64,000 nucleotides of DNA from JAAYBG01 sp964411675. GTDB taxonomy: Bacteria; Bacillota_I; Bacilli_A; ML615J-28; CAG-698. The stretch lies in the NCBI GenBank assembly GCA_964411675.1, contig CAYPLR010000002.1, positions 1 to 64,000 of the forward strand. The letters are read 5' to 3'. The stretch's first letter is position 1. Every line of letters starts with the position of its first letter. The notes beneath the pieces were generated by a model that saw only the letters and a program-made list of their open reading frames with translations, did no database searches and was not told the origin of the DNA. This document shows positions 35,974 through 44,671 of the stretch, piece after piece. Position numbers and translations under genes: made by a program.

Positions 35974-36397
35974 CATAGAAAATTTATATCGTCAAGTGAT
36001 TATGGATCACTATAAAAATCCGCGAAATAAAGGACTGAAGGGTTACCCTCATGTTCATATCAAAAATCCTTCTTGTGGGGATGATATTACGGTAGAAGCA
36101 AAAATAGAGAATGGCATTATTGTAGAGATAAATCATCAAGGAACAGGATGTTCGATTTGCTGTTCTTCTGCAAGTGTATTATCGGAAGTATTGAAAGGAA
36201 AAACAGTAGTAGAAGCCAATGCTTTGATTAAGAAATATTTACAAATGATCAAAGGAGAACCGATTACTGATGAGGAAGAACTGGAAGAAGCTTTGGTCTA
36301 CGAAGGAGTTTCAAAATTTCCAGCAAGAATTAAATGTGCAACAGTAGCATGGAAAGCTTTAGAGAAAGTAATCAATGGTGATGCCGATGAAGAATGA
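35966..36397 (+). CDS. sufU: Zinc-dependent sulfurtransferase SufU
   Basis: A 143-residue SufU/IscU-like protein. Ligands Cys37, Asp39, Cys62 and a C-terminal Cys (near 125, in RIKCATVAW) match the zinc site of Bacillus SufU, which accepts sulfur from SufS. The opening LYRQVIMDHYKNPRNKG is typical. ATG at 35966 follows AGGTGAA. It overlaps the next gene, sufB, by 14 bases. Confidence 0.95.
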   Translation: MNNIENLYRQVIMDHYKNPRNKGLKGYPHVHIKNPSCGDDITVEAKIENGIIVEINHQGTGCSICCSSASVLSEVLKGKTVVEANALIKKYLQMIKGEPITDEEELEEALVYEGVSKFPARIKCATVAWKALEKVINGDADEE

Positions 36398-37790
36398 AAA
36401 AATAGATAACATTGTTGGCGATTACAAATATGGATTTAAAACAGAAGCAAAAGAAATCTATAGTACGGGGAAAGGACTAAACCTAGAGGTAATTTTAAAC
36501 ATATCTAAGTTCAAGAATGAACCGGAATGGATGAAAGAAATTCGAGTAAAAGCCTATCAAAAATTTGTTGAAATGCCACAACCTAATTTCGGACCTAAAC
36601 TTGATTTTATTGATTTCAATGAATATATATACTATATTAAATCAAGTAAAGGAGTAGAAAAAAGTTGGGAGGATGTTCCCGAAGAAATCAAAGAAACGTT
36701 TGATAAATTAGGGATTCCTGAATCAGAAAGAAAATATTTGGGAGGATTATCTGGTCAATTTGAATCTGAAGTAGTTTATCACAACACCTTAGAAGAATTA
36801 GAAAAACTAGGAGTTTTGTTTTGTGATACGGATACTGCAATTAAAAAATACCCAGAGATTGTGAAAGAATATTTTGCAAAAGTAGTTCCTTATACTGATA
36901 ATAAGTATGCAGCATTAAATACTGCGGTTTGGAGTGGTGGCTCTTTTATCTATGTTCCCAAGGGAGTAAAAATTGAAAAGCCATTGCAATCGTATTTCCG
37001 AATTAACACCGAACAAATGGGTCAGTTTGAACGAACATTAATTATTGTTGATGAAGAAGCAAGCTTAAATTATGTGGAAGGATGCACAGCTCCCATTTAT
37101 TCAAGAGATTCTCTTCATGCTGCGGTTGTTGAGATTTATGTAAAAGATAAAGGATATTGCCGATACTCAACGGTTCAAAATTGGTCAAATAATATTGTCA
37201 ATTTAGTTACGAAGAGAGCAATTTGTTATAGCCATGCTCATATGGAATGGATTGATGGTAATATTGGTTCAGGAATTAACATGAAGTATCCAGCTTGTAT
37301 TCTTGCTGGTGATGGGGCAAAGGGAACAACAATCTCAATTGCCTTTGCCGGAAAAGGTCAGATTCAAGATACAGGGGCGAAAATGATTCACTTAGCTCCG
37401 AATACGACGAGCACTATTATTTCTAAATCGATTTGTCGAGGTGGTGGGGAAGTTAATTACCGAGGAACCGTTCGTCATAGTCCAAAAGCAATCAATGCCC
37501 GTAGCCATGTTGAATGTGATACCATTATTCTAGACAATTTATCAAGAAGCGATACAACACCATTCAATTTTGTTCAGAATCAAAAAGCAAGAATTGAACA
37601 CGAGGCAACAGTATCGAAAGTTAGTGAAGATCAATTATTCTATTTAATGAGTCGTGGACTAACAGAAGCACAAGCATTAGAGATGATTGTTATGGGTTTC
37701 ATTGAGCCATTTTCAAAAGAATTACCAATGGAATATGCAGTAGAATTAAATCAATTAATCAAACTAGAAATGACAGGATCTATTGGATAA
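36384..37790 (+). CDS. sufB: Fe-S cluster assembly scaffold SufB
   Basis: A 468-residue SufB, the main scaffold protein where the [4Fe-4S] cluster forms with SufC and SufD. The central beta-helix and the family motifs VEGCTAP near 237, NARSHVECDT near 373 and VSEDQLFYLMSRGLTEAQA near 415 are seen; length is normal. The start is set at ATG 36384 behind GGTGA inside sufU; ATG at 36378 is possible. It is followed by a hairpin that includes its stop codon. SUF is the only Fe-S assembly system in the window and should supply nifJ, sdaA and the radical SAM protein. Confidence 0.96.
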   Translation, partial: PMKNEKIDNIVGDYKYGFKTEAKEIYSTGKGLNLEVILNISKFKNEPEWMKEIRVKAYQKFVEMPQPNFGPKLDFIDFNEYIYYIKSSKGVEKSWEDVPEEIKETFDKLGIPESERKYLGGLSGQFESEVVYHNTLEELEKLGVLFCDTDTAIKKYPEIVKEYFAKVVPYTDNKYAALNTAVWSGGSFIYVPKGVKIEKPLQSYFRINTEQMGQFERTLIIVDEEASLNYVEGCTAPIYSRDSLHAAVVEIYVKDKGYCRYSTVQNWSNNIVNLVTKRAICYSHAHMEWIDGNIGSGINMKYPACILAGDGAKGTTISIAFAGKGQIQDTGAKMIHLAPNTTSTIISKSICRGGGEVNYRGTVRHSPKAINARSHVECDTIILDNLSRSDTTPFNFVQNQKARIEHEATVSKVSEDQLFYLMSRGLTEAQALEMIVMGFIEPFSKELPMEYAVELNQLIKLEMTGSIG

Positions 37791-37804
37791 GATAGATCCT
37801 TTTA
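37775..37804 (+). terminator. Terminator after sufB
   Basis: AGGATCTAT (37775-37783) pairs with ATAGATCCT (37792-37800). The stop codon lies in the loop, and a short TTTT tail follows. Confidence 0.75.
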
Positions 37805-37886
37805 AAAAGATTAGAAAAAACAATACTTGTTTTGTTTATAAGAAGTAGTTATGAAAGTGACAAATATTTTAATGAGGAGAAAACAA

Positions 37887-38375
37887 ATGAAAAGAATTTT
37901 ATGTTTAATCATGGGCATTGTTATGGTTTTAGGATTAAGTGCCTGTGCAAAAAAAGAAGAAAAACTAGAAGGATCACTCGAAGAGATCCTAAACGAGATT
38001 TATGAAAAAGGAGACTATTCAGACGATTTTGAACAATACATGAAACCCAATCTATTAGTTTTTGAAATTGATGAGGAAAATGTAACGTATTATTTAGGAA
38101 AAGAAATTGAGTTTGAAGAAGCAATTGCTTCTGAATCAATGATGATGACTTCTGCTTACTCAGTTTGTCTGGTACGCATGAAAGAAGATGCTGATATCGA
38201 ACAAGCAAAACAAGATATTTTAGATAATGTTAATCCCTATAAATGGATATGTGTAGGTGTTGATGAAGACAAAATTATTGTAGATAATATCGGAGATGTT
38301 ATTATTCTAATTATGACAAATTATGATGGTGAAGCCATTCACGATGCGTTCTTAAGTTTGAAAAACAAAAAATAG
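37887..38375 (+). CDS. Small lipoprotein of unknown function
   Basis: A 162-residue exported lipoprotein with lipobox LSAC (Cys20) and an acidic body. No family recognised with certainty. ATG at 37887 has AGGAG ahead; an upstream in-frame ATG at 37851 would spoil the signal peptide. It lies 15 bases before an MBOAT acyltransferase gene and a DHHW gene, which suggests a part in the same envelope modification system; small lipoproteins with similar positions occur in other Firmicutes MBOAT-DHHW loci. Confidence 0.75.
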   Translation: MKRILCLIMGIVMVLGLSACAKKEEKLEGSLEEILNEIYEKGDYSDDFEQYMKPNLLVFEIDEENVTYYLGKEIEFEEAIASESMMMTSAYSVCLVRMKEDADIEQAKQDILDNVNPYKWICVGVDEDKIIVDNIGDVIILIMTNYDGEAIHDAFLSLKNKK

Positions 38376-38390
38376 ATAGCAAGGAAAAAT

Positions 38391-39794
38391 ATGCTTTTTT
38401 CTAGTATCAGTTTCTTATATTATTTTTTACCCATTGTTTTTATTGTATACTTTTTGGTTCCCAAGAAAGGGAAGAATTTAGTTTTATTGATAGCAAGTTT
38501 AATTTTCTATTTCATTGGTGAACCAATCTATAGTATATTAATGATTGCATCATCATTGTTAGGTTTTATTCATGGTCTTTTAATAGACAAGTTCCGAGGA
38601 ACTAAAAAAGCAAAGATAGCATTGATATCTTCGATTGTGTTTGGAATTGGAATTCTTGGTTTCTTTAAGTATGCTGATTTTTTTATAAAAAACATCAATG
38701 ACTTACTGAATAGCAAGCTTGGATTACTACATATCGCATTACCTATTGGGATTAGTTTTTATACCTTTCAAATCTTAAGTTATACGATTGATGTCTATCG
38801 GGGAAACGCACAAGTACAAAAAAGTTTTATTAAATTTGCGACATATGTTACTTTATTTCCTCAATTAATTGCAGGACCAATCGTTAGATATACAGATATA
38901 GAAGAGCAACTATCGCTAAGAAAACATAATTGGGAAAATATCTATTCTGGTAGTAAAAGATTCATTATTGGGCTTGCTAAAAAAGTAATTATCGCGAATA
39001 CTCTTGCTGAAATAGGAGTGCTCTTCGCTAATTCAATCGATAGATCGGTTGCTCTTTATTGGTTAATGGCCATTGGTTTTATGCTACAAATCTATTTTGA
39101 TTTTTCTGGATATAGTGATATGGCAATTGGCTTGGGTCGCATCTTCGGTTTTGATTTTCAAGAAAACTTCAATTATCCATATATTGCAAAAAGCATAACT
39201 GAATTTTGGCGTAGATGGCATATTTCTTTATCGTCTTGGTTTCGTGACTATGTTTATATCCCTATGGGTGGAAGTCGTGTTAATTTGCTGAAGTGGATTA
39301 GAAATATTTTAATTGTGTGGTTATTAACAGGATTTTGGCATGGAGCGGAATGGAATTTTATTCTTTGGGGAGTTTATTTTGGTGTTTTATTGATTTTTGA
39401 AAAACTATTTATAACAAAGATCTTTAAAAAAATACCTTCTATCTTCCATCACTTCTATCTTTTATTCCTAGTGCTGGTAGGATTTGTTATTTTTAACGCC
39501 GGTAGCTTACCGGATGTATTCAATAATCTATCTGGATTGTTTGGAGGTTTAGATATCCCAATCATTAACACAGAAACGATTTACTATTTACGAAATTATT
39601 TCGTGGTTATCGCTATCGCTATGATAGGGTCTACTCCACTTCTGAATAAATTAATGACTAGAATTAGAGAAAAAACAAGAGGATTAAAAACCCTTAAATT
39701 TGTAGAACCAGTATTATTTGTCTTGCTTTTGTTAATGGTAACAGGATGTTTAATCAGCGGTTCATTTAATCCTTTCTTGTATTTTCGTTTTTAG
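38391..39794 (+). CDS. MBOAT family O-acyltransferase (AlgI/PatA-like)
   Basis: A 467-residue membrane-bound O-acyltransferase with about ten hydrophobic segments. Family motifs are FWRRWHISLSSWFRDYVYIP near 273-292 and the catalytic His317 in GFWHGAEWN. It should move an acyl (usually acetyl) group across the membrane to an extracellular polymer. The DHHW partner encoded eight bases downstream fits an AlgI/AlgJ-like pair. Without DltA or DltC nearby it is unlikely to be DltB. The target polymer is unknown; LTA, made by the synthase encoded at 42.5 kb, or a surface glycan are candidates. Confidence 0.92.
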   Translation: MLFSSISFLYYFLPIVFIVYFLVPKKGKNLVLLIASLIFYFIGEPIYSILMIASSLLGFIHGLLIDKFRGTKKAKIALISSIVFGIGILGFFKYADFFIKNINDLLNSKLGLLHIALPIGISFYTFQILSYTIDVYRGNAQVQKSFIKFATYVTLFPQLIAGPIVRYTDIEEQLSLRKHNWENIYSGSKRFIIGLAKKVIIANTLAEIGVLFANSIDRSVALYWLMAIGFMLQIYFDFSGYSDMAIGLGRIFGFDFQENFNYPYIAKSITEFWRRWHISLSSWFRDYVYIPMGGSRVNLLKWIRNILIVWLLTGFWHGAEWNFILWGVYFGVLLIFEKLFITKIFKKIPSIFHHFYLLFLVLVGFVIFNAGSLPDVFNNLSGLFGGLDIPIINTETIYYLRNYFVVIAIAMIGSTPLLNKLMTRIREKTRGLKTLKFVEPVLFVLLLLMVTGCLISGSFNPFLYFRF

Positions 39795-39802
39795 GAGTTT
39801 AT

Positions 39803-40906
39803 ATGCAAAAAATTATTTCAAAAATTATTACAATATTTTTGCTAATAGGCATTTTAATTTTAATCATGTTCACCAATATGGTTGTATCTGACAAAGAATA
39901 TTCTTTCAATGAAAGAAGAAAACTAACACAATTTCCCCAATTAAAAGTATCTGAAATTGCTAATGGTGATTTCTTTGAAGATTTAGAAGATTATTTTCTT
40001 GATCAATTTGTCTTTCGTGATTTCTTTCTAAAAATGGATTCTTTTATGAGACTTCGTTTATTGCAACAAAAAGAAATCAAAGGAATTTATGCAATTAAGG
40101 ATAGTTTATATAAAATAGAATATCCACTAAATGAAAAATCAGTGATAAATATTGCTGAAACAATTGAACAAATTTCTAAGGAATACCAGGATTATTTATC
40201 TATTTATTATGGAGTTATTCCTGATAAAAATTATTTCGGTGCCCAAAATAGTAAGGTGTTATCTCTTGATTACCAACGAATGTTAACATTGCTACAAGAA
40301 AATATTAATCATGCGAAATACATTGATTTATTTGTTGCTTTAGAAGCTGAGGATTATTACCGTACTGATATTCATTGGCAACAAGATAAGATTTTAGATG
40401 TAGTAGGACAAATTTCTCTTAACATGAAAAGCAGTATTAAGACAAACTTGGATTATTATGAAATACACAAATTATCGCCATTTTATGGAACATACTATGG
40501 ACAAGCACCCCATAAAATCGAAGCAGATGAATTAGTATTCTTAACAAATGAAGTTATTGATCAAGCCAAGGTTTATAATTATTCTACTTTTAAATATTCA
40601 CAAGTATACCATGAAGAAAACATTTCTAATGTTGATGGTTATGATGTATATTTAGAAGGAGCAGTTCCATTATTGACAATCGAAAATACAAATAGCACAA
40701 ATGAGAAAGAATTATATCTATTTAGAGATTCATTTGGTAGTAGTATTGCTCCCTTATTAATAGAAGGATATCAAAAAATACATTTGATTGATTTACGCTA
40801 TGTAAGTTATGAAAAGGTAAAAGAATATATCAATTTCGAAGCAGGGAATGATATTTTATTTTTATATAGTACAACAATTATAAACAATAGTTTTACTATA
40901 AAATAA
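39803..40906 (+). CDS. DHHW family (AlgJ/AlgX-like SGNH-fold) membrane-anchored protein
   Basis: A 367-residue protein with one N-terminal membrane segment (about 8-28) and an outside domain. The FNERRKL and FFEDLEDYFLDQFVFRD openings are typical of DHHW proteins; the D-x-H-W motif is D189-I-H191-W192 in YRTDIHWQ, and the Ser motif is in LFRDSFGSS near 308. In alginate and peptidoglycan systems such proteins finish acetyl transfer from an MBOAT partner. It directly follows the MBOAT gene and ends in a terminator. Confidence 0.88.
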   Translation: MQKIISKIITIFLLIGILILIMFTNMVVSDKEYSFNERRKLTQFPQLKVSEIANGDFFEDLEDYFLDQFVFRDFFLKMDSFMRLRLLQQKEIKGIYAIKDSLYKIEYPLNEKSVINIAETIEQISKEYQDYLSIYYGVIPDKNYFGAQNSKVLSLDYQRMLTLLQENINHAKYIDLFVALEAEDYYRTDIHWQQDKILDVVGQISLNMKSSIKTNLDYYEIHKLSPFYGTYYGQAPHKIEADELVFLTNEVIDQAKVYNYSTFKYSQVYHEENISNVDGYDVYLEGAVPLLTIENTNSTNEKELYLFRDSFGSSIAPLLIEGYQKIHLIDLRYVSYEKVKEYINFEAGNDILFLYSTTIINNSFTIK

Positions 40907-40914
40907 GTGAAATT

Positions 40915-40952
40915 AAAAGCAGTATCCTAAGGGATGAACACTGCTTTTTTAT
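40915..40952 (+). terminator. Terminator after the MBOAT-DHHW operon
   Basis: AAAAGCAGT (40915-40923) pairs with ACTGCTTTT (40940-40948), a T run follows. Confidence 0.85.
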
Positions 40953-41021
40953 TTATCAATTTGATTAGCGCTTTATTTTTTCAGAAAAATTTGATATAAT
41001 AACACAAGGTGATTGGCTATT

Positions 41022-41849
41022 ATGGAATATATCAGAATACAAAAATTACAATTTAAGAACATGGAGATTGATATTTCCTTAAATAAACAAGAAATATTTG
41101 CAGTTTATTCTTGTGATAAAAAAACGACCCATGATTTCTTAATGGTGTTGAATGGAATAAATCCCAATAATGGTAGTTGCTTATATCAAGATAAGGATAT
41201 TTTTGATAACGAGGATTTTTTTAAACAAAGAATTTACATTGATTTTAAAGAATCATATTTAAAGACTATGAACGTTGAGTTTATTCAAGAAGCATTAGCG
41301 AATCGATTTAATTTATCATTCAATAAAGAAGCTTTTAATGCTTATGTACAAGAAATGGGAATTCGGCTTGAAACAAAGGTTAGAGCAAATTACACATTTA
41401 CGGATACAGGAAATACAATGGTAAATTTCGCTTTCTTTAAAGCCTTAAATATACCTTTTGTTACGATTAACAACCCTACAATTTATTTGAAAAAAGCAAA
41501 GATTATTGAGACGATAACAAATAGTCTAGTAGATAAAAGAAAATACGAAAGCATTGTTCTTGGTTTGGATAAAATTAAAAACTTTAAAGAAAAGTTAGAT
41601 AGAGTGTTGGTATTTACAGATTACCAGACATATGTGGTTGTTAATCCGCAACAAGATAGTTTTTTATTAATTGAAGATAACATTCATTTGCATGATAAAA
41701 TGTTTCGAACAAAAGAAATCGGTTTAGTTATATGCTTAAATAATTACACGAAAGAAGAGATGAAGAAATTTAACAATTTTAAATTTAAATATCAAAAACT
41801 ATCGTTTTATGAATTGGAAGATTATTTTGGTGATGATAATGGAAAATAG
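41022..41849 (+). CDS. Degenerate (pseudo-)ABC transporter ATPase-like protein
   Basis: A 275-residue protein that lines up with ABC ATPases over its first 165 residues but has lost the catalytic residues. Walker A reads AVYSCDKKTT (27-36): the K-T-T is kept, all glycines are gone. The Q-loop region reads DFKESYL, with Lys for Gln. The signature is replaced by FTDTGNTMVNFAFFKAL, and Walker B reads PFVTINNPT, with Asn-Asn for Asp-Glu. Spacing between the motifs is kept, so the fold is probably intact. The last 100 residues are unrelated to known ABC tails. ATG at 41022 follows AAGGTGAT; TATAAT lies at 40995-41000. It overlaps a permease-like gene by 11 bases. A pseudo-enzyme assembling with that permease is inferred. 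Confidence 0.75.
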   Translation: MEYIRIQKLQFKNMEIDISLNKQEIFAVYSCDKKTTHDFLMVLNGINPNNGSCLYQDKDIFDNEDFFKQRIYIDFKESYLKTMNVEFIQEALANRFNLSFNKEAFNAYVQEMGIRLETKVRANYTFTDTGNTMVNFAFFKALNIPFVTINNPTIYLKKAKIIETITNSLVDKRKYESIVLGLDKIKNFKEKLDRVLVFTDYQTYVVVNPQQDSFLLIEDNIHLHDKMFRTKEIGLVICLNNYTKEEMKKFNNFKFKYQKLSFYELEDYFGDDNGK

Positions 41850-42465
41850 AAAAACACAAAAAAACCTTCATCATTATGAAATCCAATTAATCGTATTGGG
41901 AATCATAATTGCTATTTTACTTATCGGTTCTTTGATATTAATAAATGGAATAAAAAATCAAGAAATAAAAATAATCAAAAGCAATTTTATGGTAGCTTTA
42001 TTTTGTAGTTCTATCATGGGGGGTGCTTTTCTCTCTTTTTCAACAACCAATCGACTTTTAAAGTTTCAAACATCGTTTGGAATTACTCGTAAAAAAATAT
42101 ATAAAGACTATATTCTACGAATTATTCAAGTGTTTTCTTGGATGATAGGGATCTATTTATTTTATACCATGATGGATTTTATAATAATGGGTCAAAACGT
42201 CAGCCTTATCCCAATGCTCTTTGATCAAAAAATTATGATTTTAATTTTATTGTTTTTACTAATGAATATGACTGGTTTTTGGTGTGGAATTCGACAAATT
42301 AGAATCGAATTGTTTCTAATTATTTTACTAGCTATATTTGCAATAACGTTTTTGTTATATTATTTTCAAATCTATAATATTTTTGTGCTTGGAGGATTTG
42401 TAGCCATCATTGTAGGTCTATTTTTCAATAATTATAAAACAATCACTAAAGGAAAAATTAGGTGA
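41839..42465 (+). CDS. Six-helix membrane protein, probable ABC-2-like permease partner
   Basis: A 208-residue integral membrane protein with about six hydrophobic segments (near 18-40, 52-72, 92-118, 128-148, 153-173, 175-198). SFGITRKKIYKDYILRI after the second helix resembles the coupling helix of small ABC-2 permeases (…GISRKRIF…). No further family assignment. Several in-frame ATG codons exist; 41839 is chosen because GGTGAT precedes it. It overlaps the pseudo-ATPase gene and is five bases before the LTA synthase gene. Confidence 0.65.
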   Translation: MENRKTQKNLHHYEIQLIVLGIIIAILLIGSLILINGIKNQEIKIIKSNFMVALFCSSIMGGAFLSFSTTNRLLKFQTSFGITRKKIYKDYILRIIQVFSWMIGIYLFYTMMDFIIMGQNVSLIPMLFDQKIMILILLFLLMNMTGFWCGIRQIRIELFLIILLAIFAITFLLYYFQIYNIFVLGGFVAIIVGLFFNNYKTITKGKIR

Positions 42466-42469
42466 GAAT

Positions 42470-44506
42470 ATGAGTATTTTTAAAAAGCATAGAAAAATAT
42501 GGTTTATTGTTTTCTTCATCGTGATTAATTTAATTAATGCAATGATGATTACACAGATTAATAAGACAAACAATTGGCAAGAAACATTAGGGATGACTCT
42601 CAATAGTATTTTAGGAAATATTGGTTTCATCGCAGTTTTATTATCGCTAGCAATACTGTTTTTTGGCCAAGAAAAAAGATTCATGATTTTCTTAGTCATT
42701 GAAACAATAATGTTATCTATTTTTTTAATAGCGATTACTATGTATTATAATTACTATAAAATGTTTCCTTCTTTTTACAACTTGACTGCTTTTAGTGGAG
42801 AATCAAGTGATAGTGCCTTAGAATTTATTATCGATTCTCTTGGTGAATTATCAAAAAATATTAAATGGATATTTGGGTTACCAATCATTTTCATTATTGG
42901 TTTGTATATTTTTATAAAAAAAACCAATGATTTGCATAAGGAAACACCATTTTCTTCAAGGAAGTATCAAGCAAGCATCATTTTTTTGATTGGAGTTTTA
43001 TTGCTTGGTGGGTCTGAAAAGTTTTATGAACGAATTGTTAAAGGGACGTGGCATGAAGAAAACACAACAGTTACCTTTGGATTACAGGCTAAAGGAGTAT
43101 TGAATTTTTATTTGGGAGAATCGATAGAGTATTTTATAATAGGGGAAGAAGAACCTGAACCTGAAAAAATTGAACTACAGCTAGAAGAACTAAAAAAGTA
43201 TCAAAACGACTCACAGATAAGTTTTATTGACAATAGTGAAATCAATAATAATGAATTATATAAAGGAATCTTCGCAGAAAAAAACCTGTTATTAATTCAA
43301 CTTGAATCTGAAAGCAATTTTTTAATTGGATTAAAAGTAAAAGTAGGTACTGAGTATATTGAAGTAACACCCAATTTGAATCGCTTAGTTGATAAATCAA
43401 TATATTGTAATCAATTTTATACAACCGTGGGAATTGGGAATACATCGGATGCAGAATTTACAGCAATGACAGGAATTAATCCTAGTGGGAATCGTTACAC
43501 TGTTTATGAATACAATAATCAATCCTATGAAACATTACCAAACTTGTTCAAAGAAAAAGGTTATTTTACTTTTGCAACACATGCCAATGCAGGATTTTTT
43601 TATTCAAGAGAAGAAAACTTTATCAACACATATGGATTTGATTTATTTCTTGAAAAAACTTATTTTGAAGAAAGCATCCAGGATTATCAAGATAAAATTG
43701 TTCACGAATGGGTGGGCGATGTTAGCTTTTTAGAACAAACAGTAAAAGAAATGAGAGTACAAAAAGAGAATACAGGGAAAGCTGTTTTTAGCTACCCTAT
43801 TACTGTATCGAATCATTTGCCTTACAATTTGAATGAGGGACAAGATTTTTATGGTCAAAAGGAGTTATTATTTCCTAATGGTGTTGAAGGTATTTCAGAA
43901 GATTATATTAATTATTTGGAACATGCTAGTTATAATGACTATGCAATCGGGAAAGCAATTGAGGCTTTAGAAAAAGAAGGTCTTGCGGATGATACCGTAA
44001 TGGTAATATATGGCGATCATGGTTGTGGAATTGATATCTACGAAATGTTTTATCAAACACCTGAACTATTTACCAATGAAATGAATCCAATTATTGAATA
44101 TGTTGAAGAGGAAAGTTCTAGGAATCTGCTAGAACAACAGTTCCTATTAAATGTTCCATTTTTTATCTATGATGTTTCGGAATCAGGAATATTACCACCT
44201 CAAACAATCTCTTTAGTTAGAGGGCATGAATCAATTAAAAGGACAATTGCCAACTTATTCGGTCTGGATGCTGAGTATTATTTTGGTATCGATATATTAA
44301 GCGATGATAAAACCTCTTGTTATAATCCAAGAAACTTAACAATTCTTGCAGATGGAATCATTGTTTCAGGAAGTTCAAAGAAAAAGGTCTTTACGGATCA
44401 ATACGTGTATACAGACGCAGAAATTGATAGAATTATTTTAGGAACCCTTGAATACAAAAACATGAATGATAAAATCTTTAAGTATAAAATTTTTCTTGAT
44501 AAATAA
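42470..44506 (+). CDS. ltaS: Lipoteichoic acid synthase-like phosphoglycerol transferase
   Basis: A 678-residue LtaS-family protein: about four to five membrane helices (1-175), then an outside sulfatase-like domain. The nucleophile is T325 in GIGNTSDAEFTAM; LLIQLESESNF near 269 provides the metal-binding Glu, and D516/H517 lie in YGDHGCG, with His in SNHLPYNL near 450. The family polymerises glycerol phosphate from phosphatidylglycerol onto a glycolipid anchor. It is the third gene after the pseudo-ABC ATPase and permease and is followed by a perfect 12-bp terminator. Confidence 0.93.
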   Translation: MSIFKKHRKIWFIVFFIVINLINAMMITQINKTNNWQETLGMTLNSILGNIGFIAVLLSLAILFFGQEKRFMIFLVIETIMLSIFLIAITMYYNYYKMFPSFYNLTAFSGESSDSALEFIIDSLGELSKNIKWIFGLPIIFIIGLYIFIKKTNDLHKETPFSSRKYQASIIFLIGVLLLGGSEKFYERIVKGTWHEENTTVTFGLQAKGVLNFYLGESIEYFIIGEEEPEPEKIELQLEELKKYQNDSQISFIDNSEINNNELYKGIFAEKNLLLIQLESESNFLIGLKVKVGTEYIEVTPNLNRLVDKSIYCNQFYTTVGIGNTSDAEFTAMTGINPSGNRYTVYEYNNQSYETLPNLFKEKGYFTFATHANAGFFYSREENFINTYGFDLFLEKTYFEESIQDYQDKIVHEWVGDVSFLEQTVKEMRVQKENTGKAVFSYPITVSNHLPYNLNEGQDFYGQKELLFPNGVEGISEDYINYLEHASYNDYAIGKAIEALEKEGLADDTVMVIYGDHGCGIDIYEMFYQTPELFTNEMNPIIEYVEEESSRNLLEQQFLLNVPFFIYDVSESGILPPQTISLVRGHESIKRTIANLFGLDAEYYFGIDILSDDKTSCYNPRNLTILADGIIVSGSSKKKVFTDQYVYTDAEIDRIILGTLEYKNMNDKIFKYKIFLDK

Positions 44507-44524
44507 AGCCCACTTTTGAATTGA

Positions 44525-44557
44525 ACCAATTTATATATACATATAAATTGGTCTTTT
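44525..44557 (+). terminator. Terminator after ltaS
   Basis: ACCAATTTATAT (44525-44536) pairs perfectly with ATATAAATTGGT (44541-44552) around a four-base loop, then CTTTT. Confidence 0.85.
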
Positions 44558-44625
44558 ATATAGGTGTATACTTTAAGAGACTCTATTCATTTGATAAGGC
44601 TTTATTTTTTTTGATTGCTTTTTCA

Positions 44626-44654
44626 TTGAAGAAATGGTGTATTCATAGTATAAT
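44626..44654 (+). promoter_or_regulatory. Sigma-A promoter of the tilS-hpt-ftsH operon
   Basis: TTGAAG (44626-44631), 17-base spacer, TATAAT (44649-44654), 17 bases before the tilS ATG. Confidence 0.8.
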
Positions 44655-44671
44655 ATGTCGAGGAAAAAGTT

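Noticed and set aside
43485..43733. An 82-residue frame inside ltaS
   Set aside because: It is a different-frame shadow of the sulfatase domain, with no ribosome-binding site.
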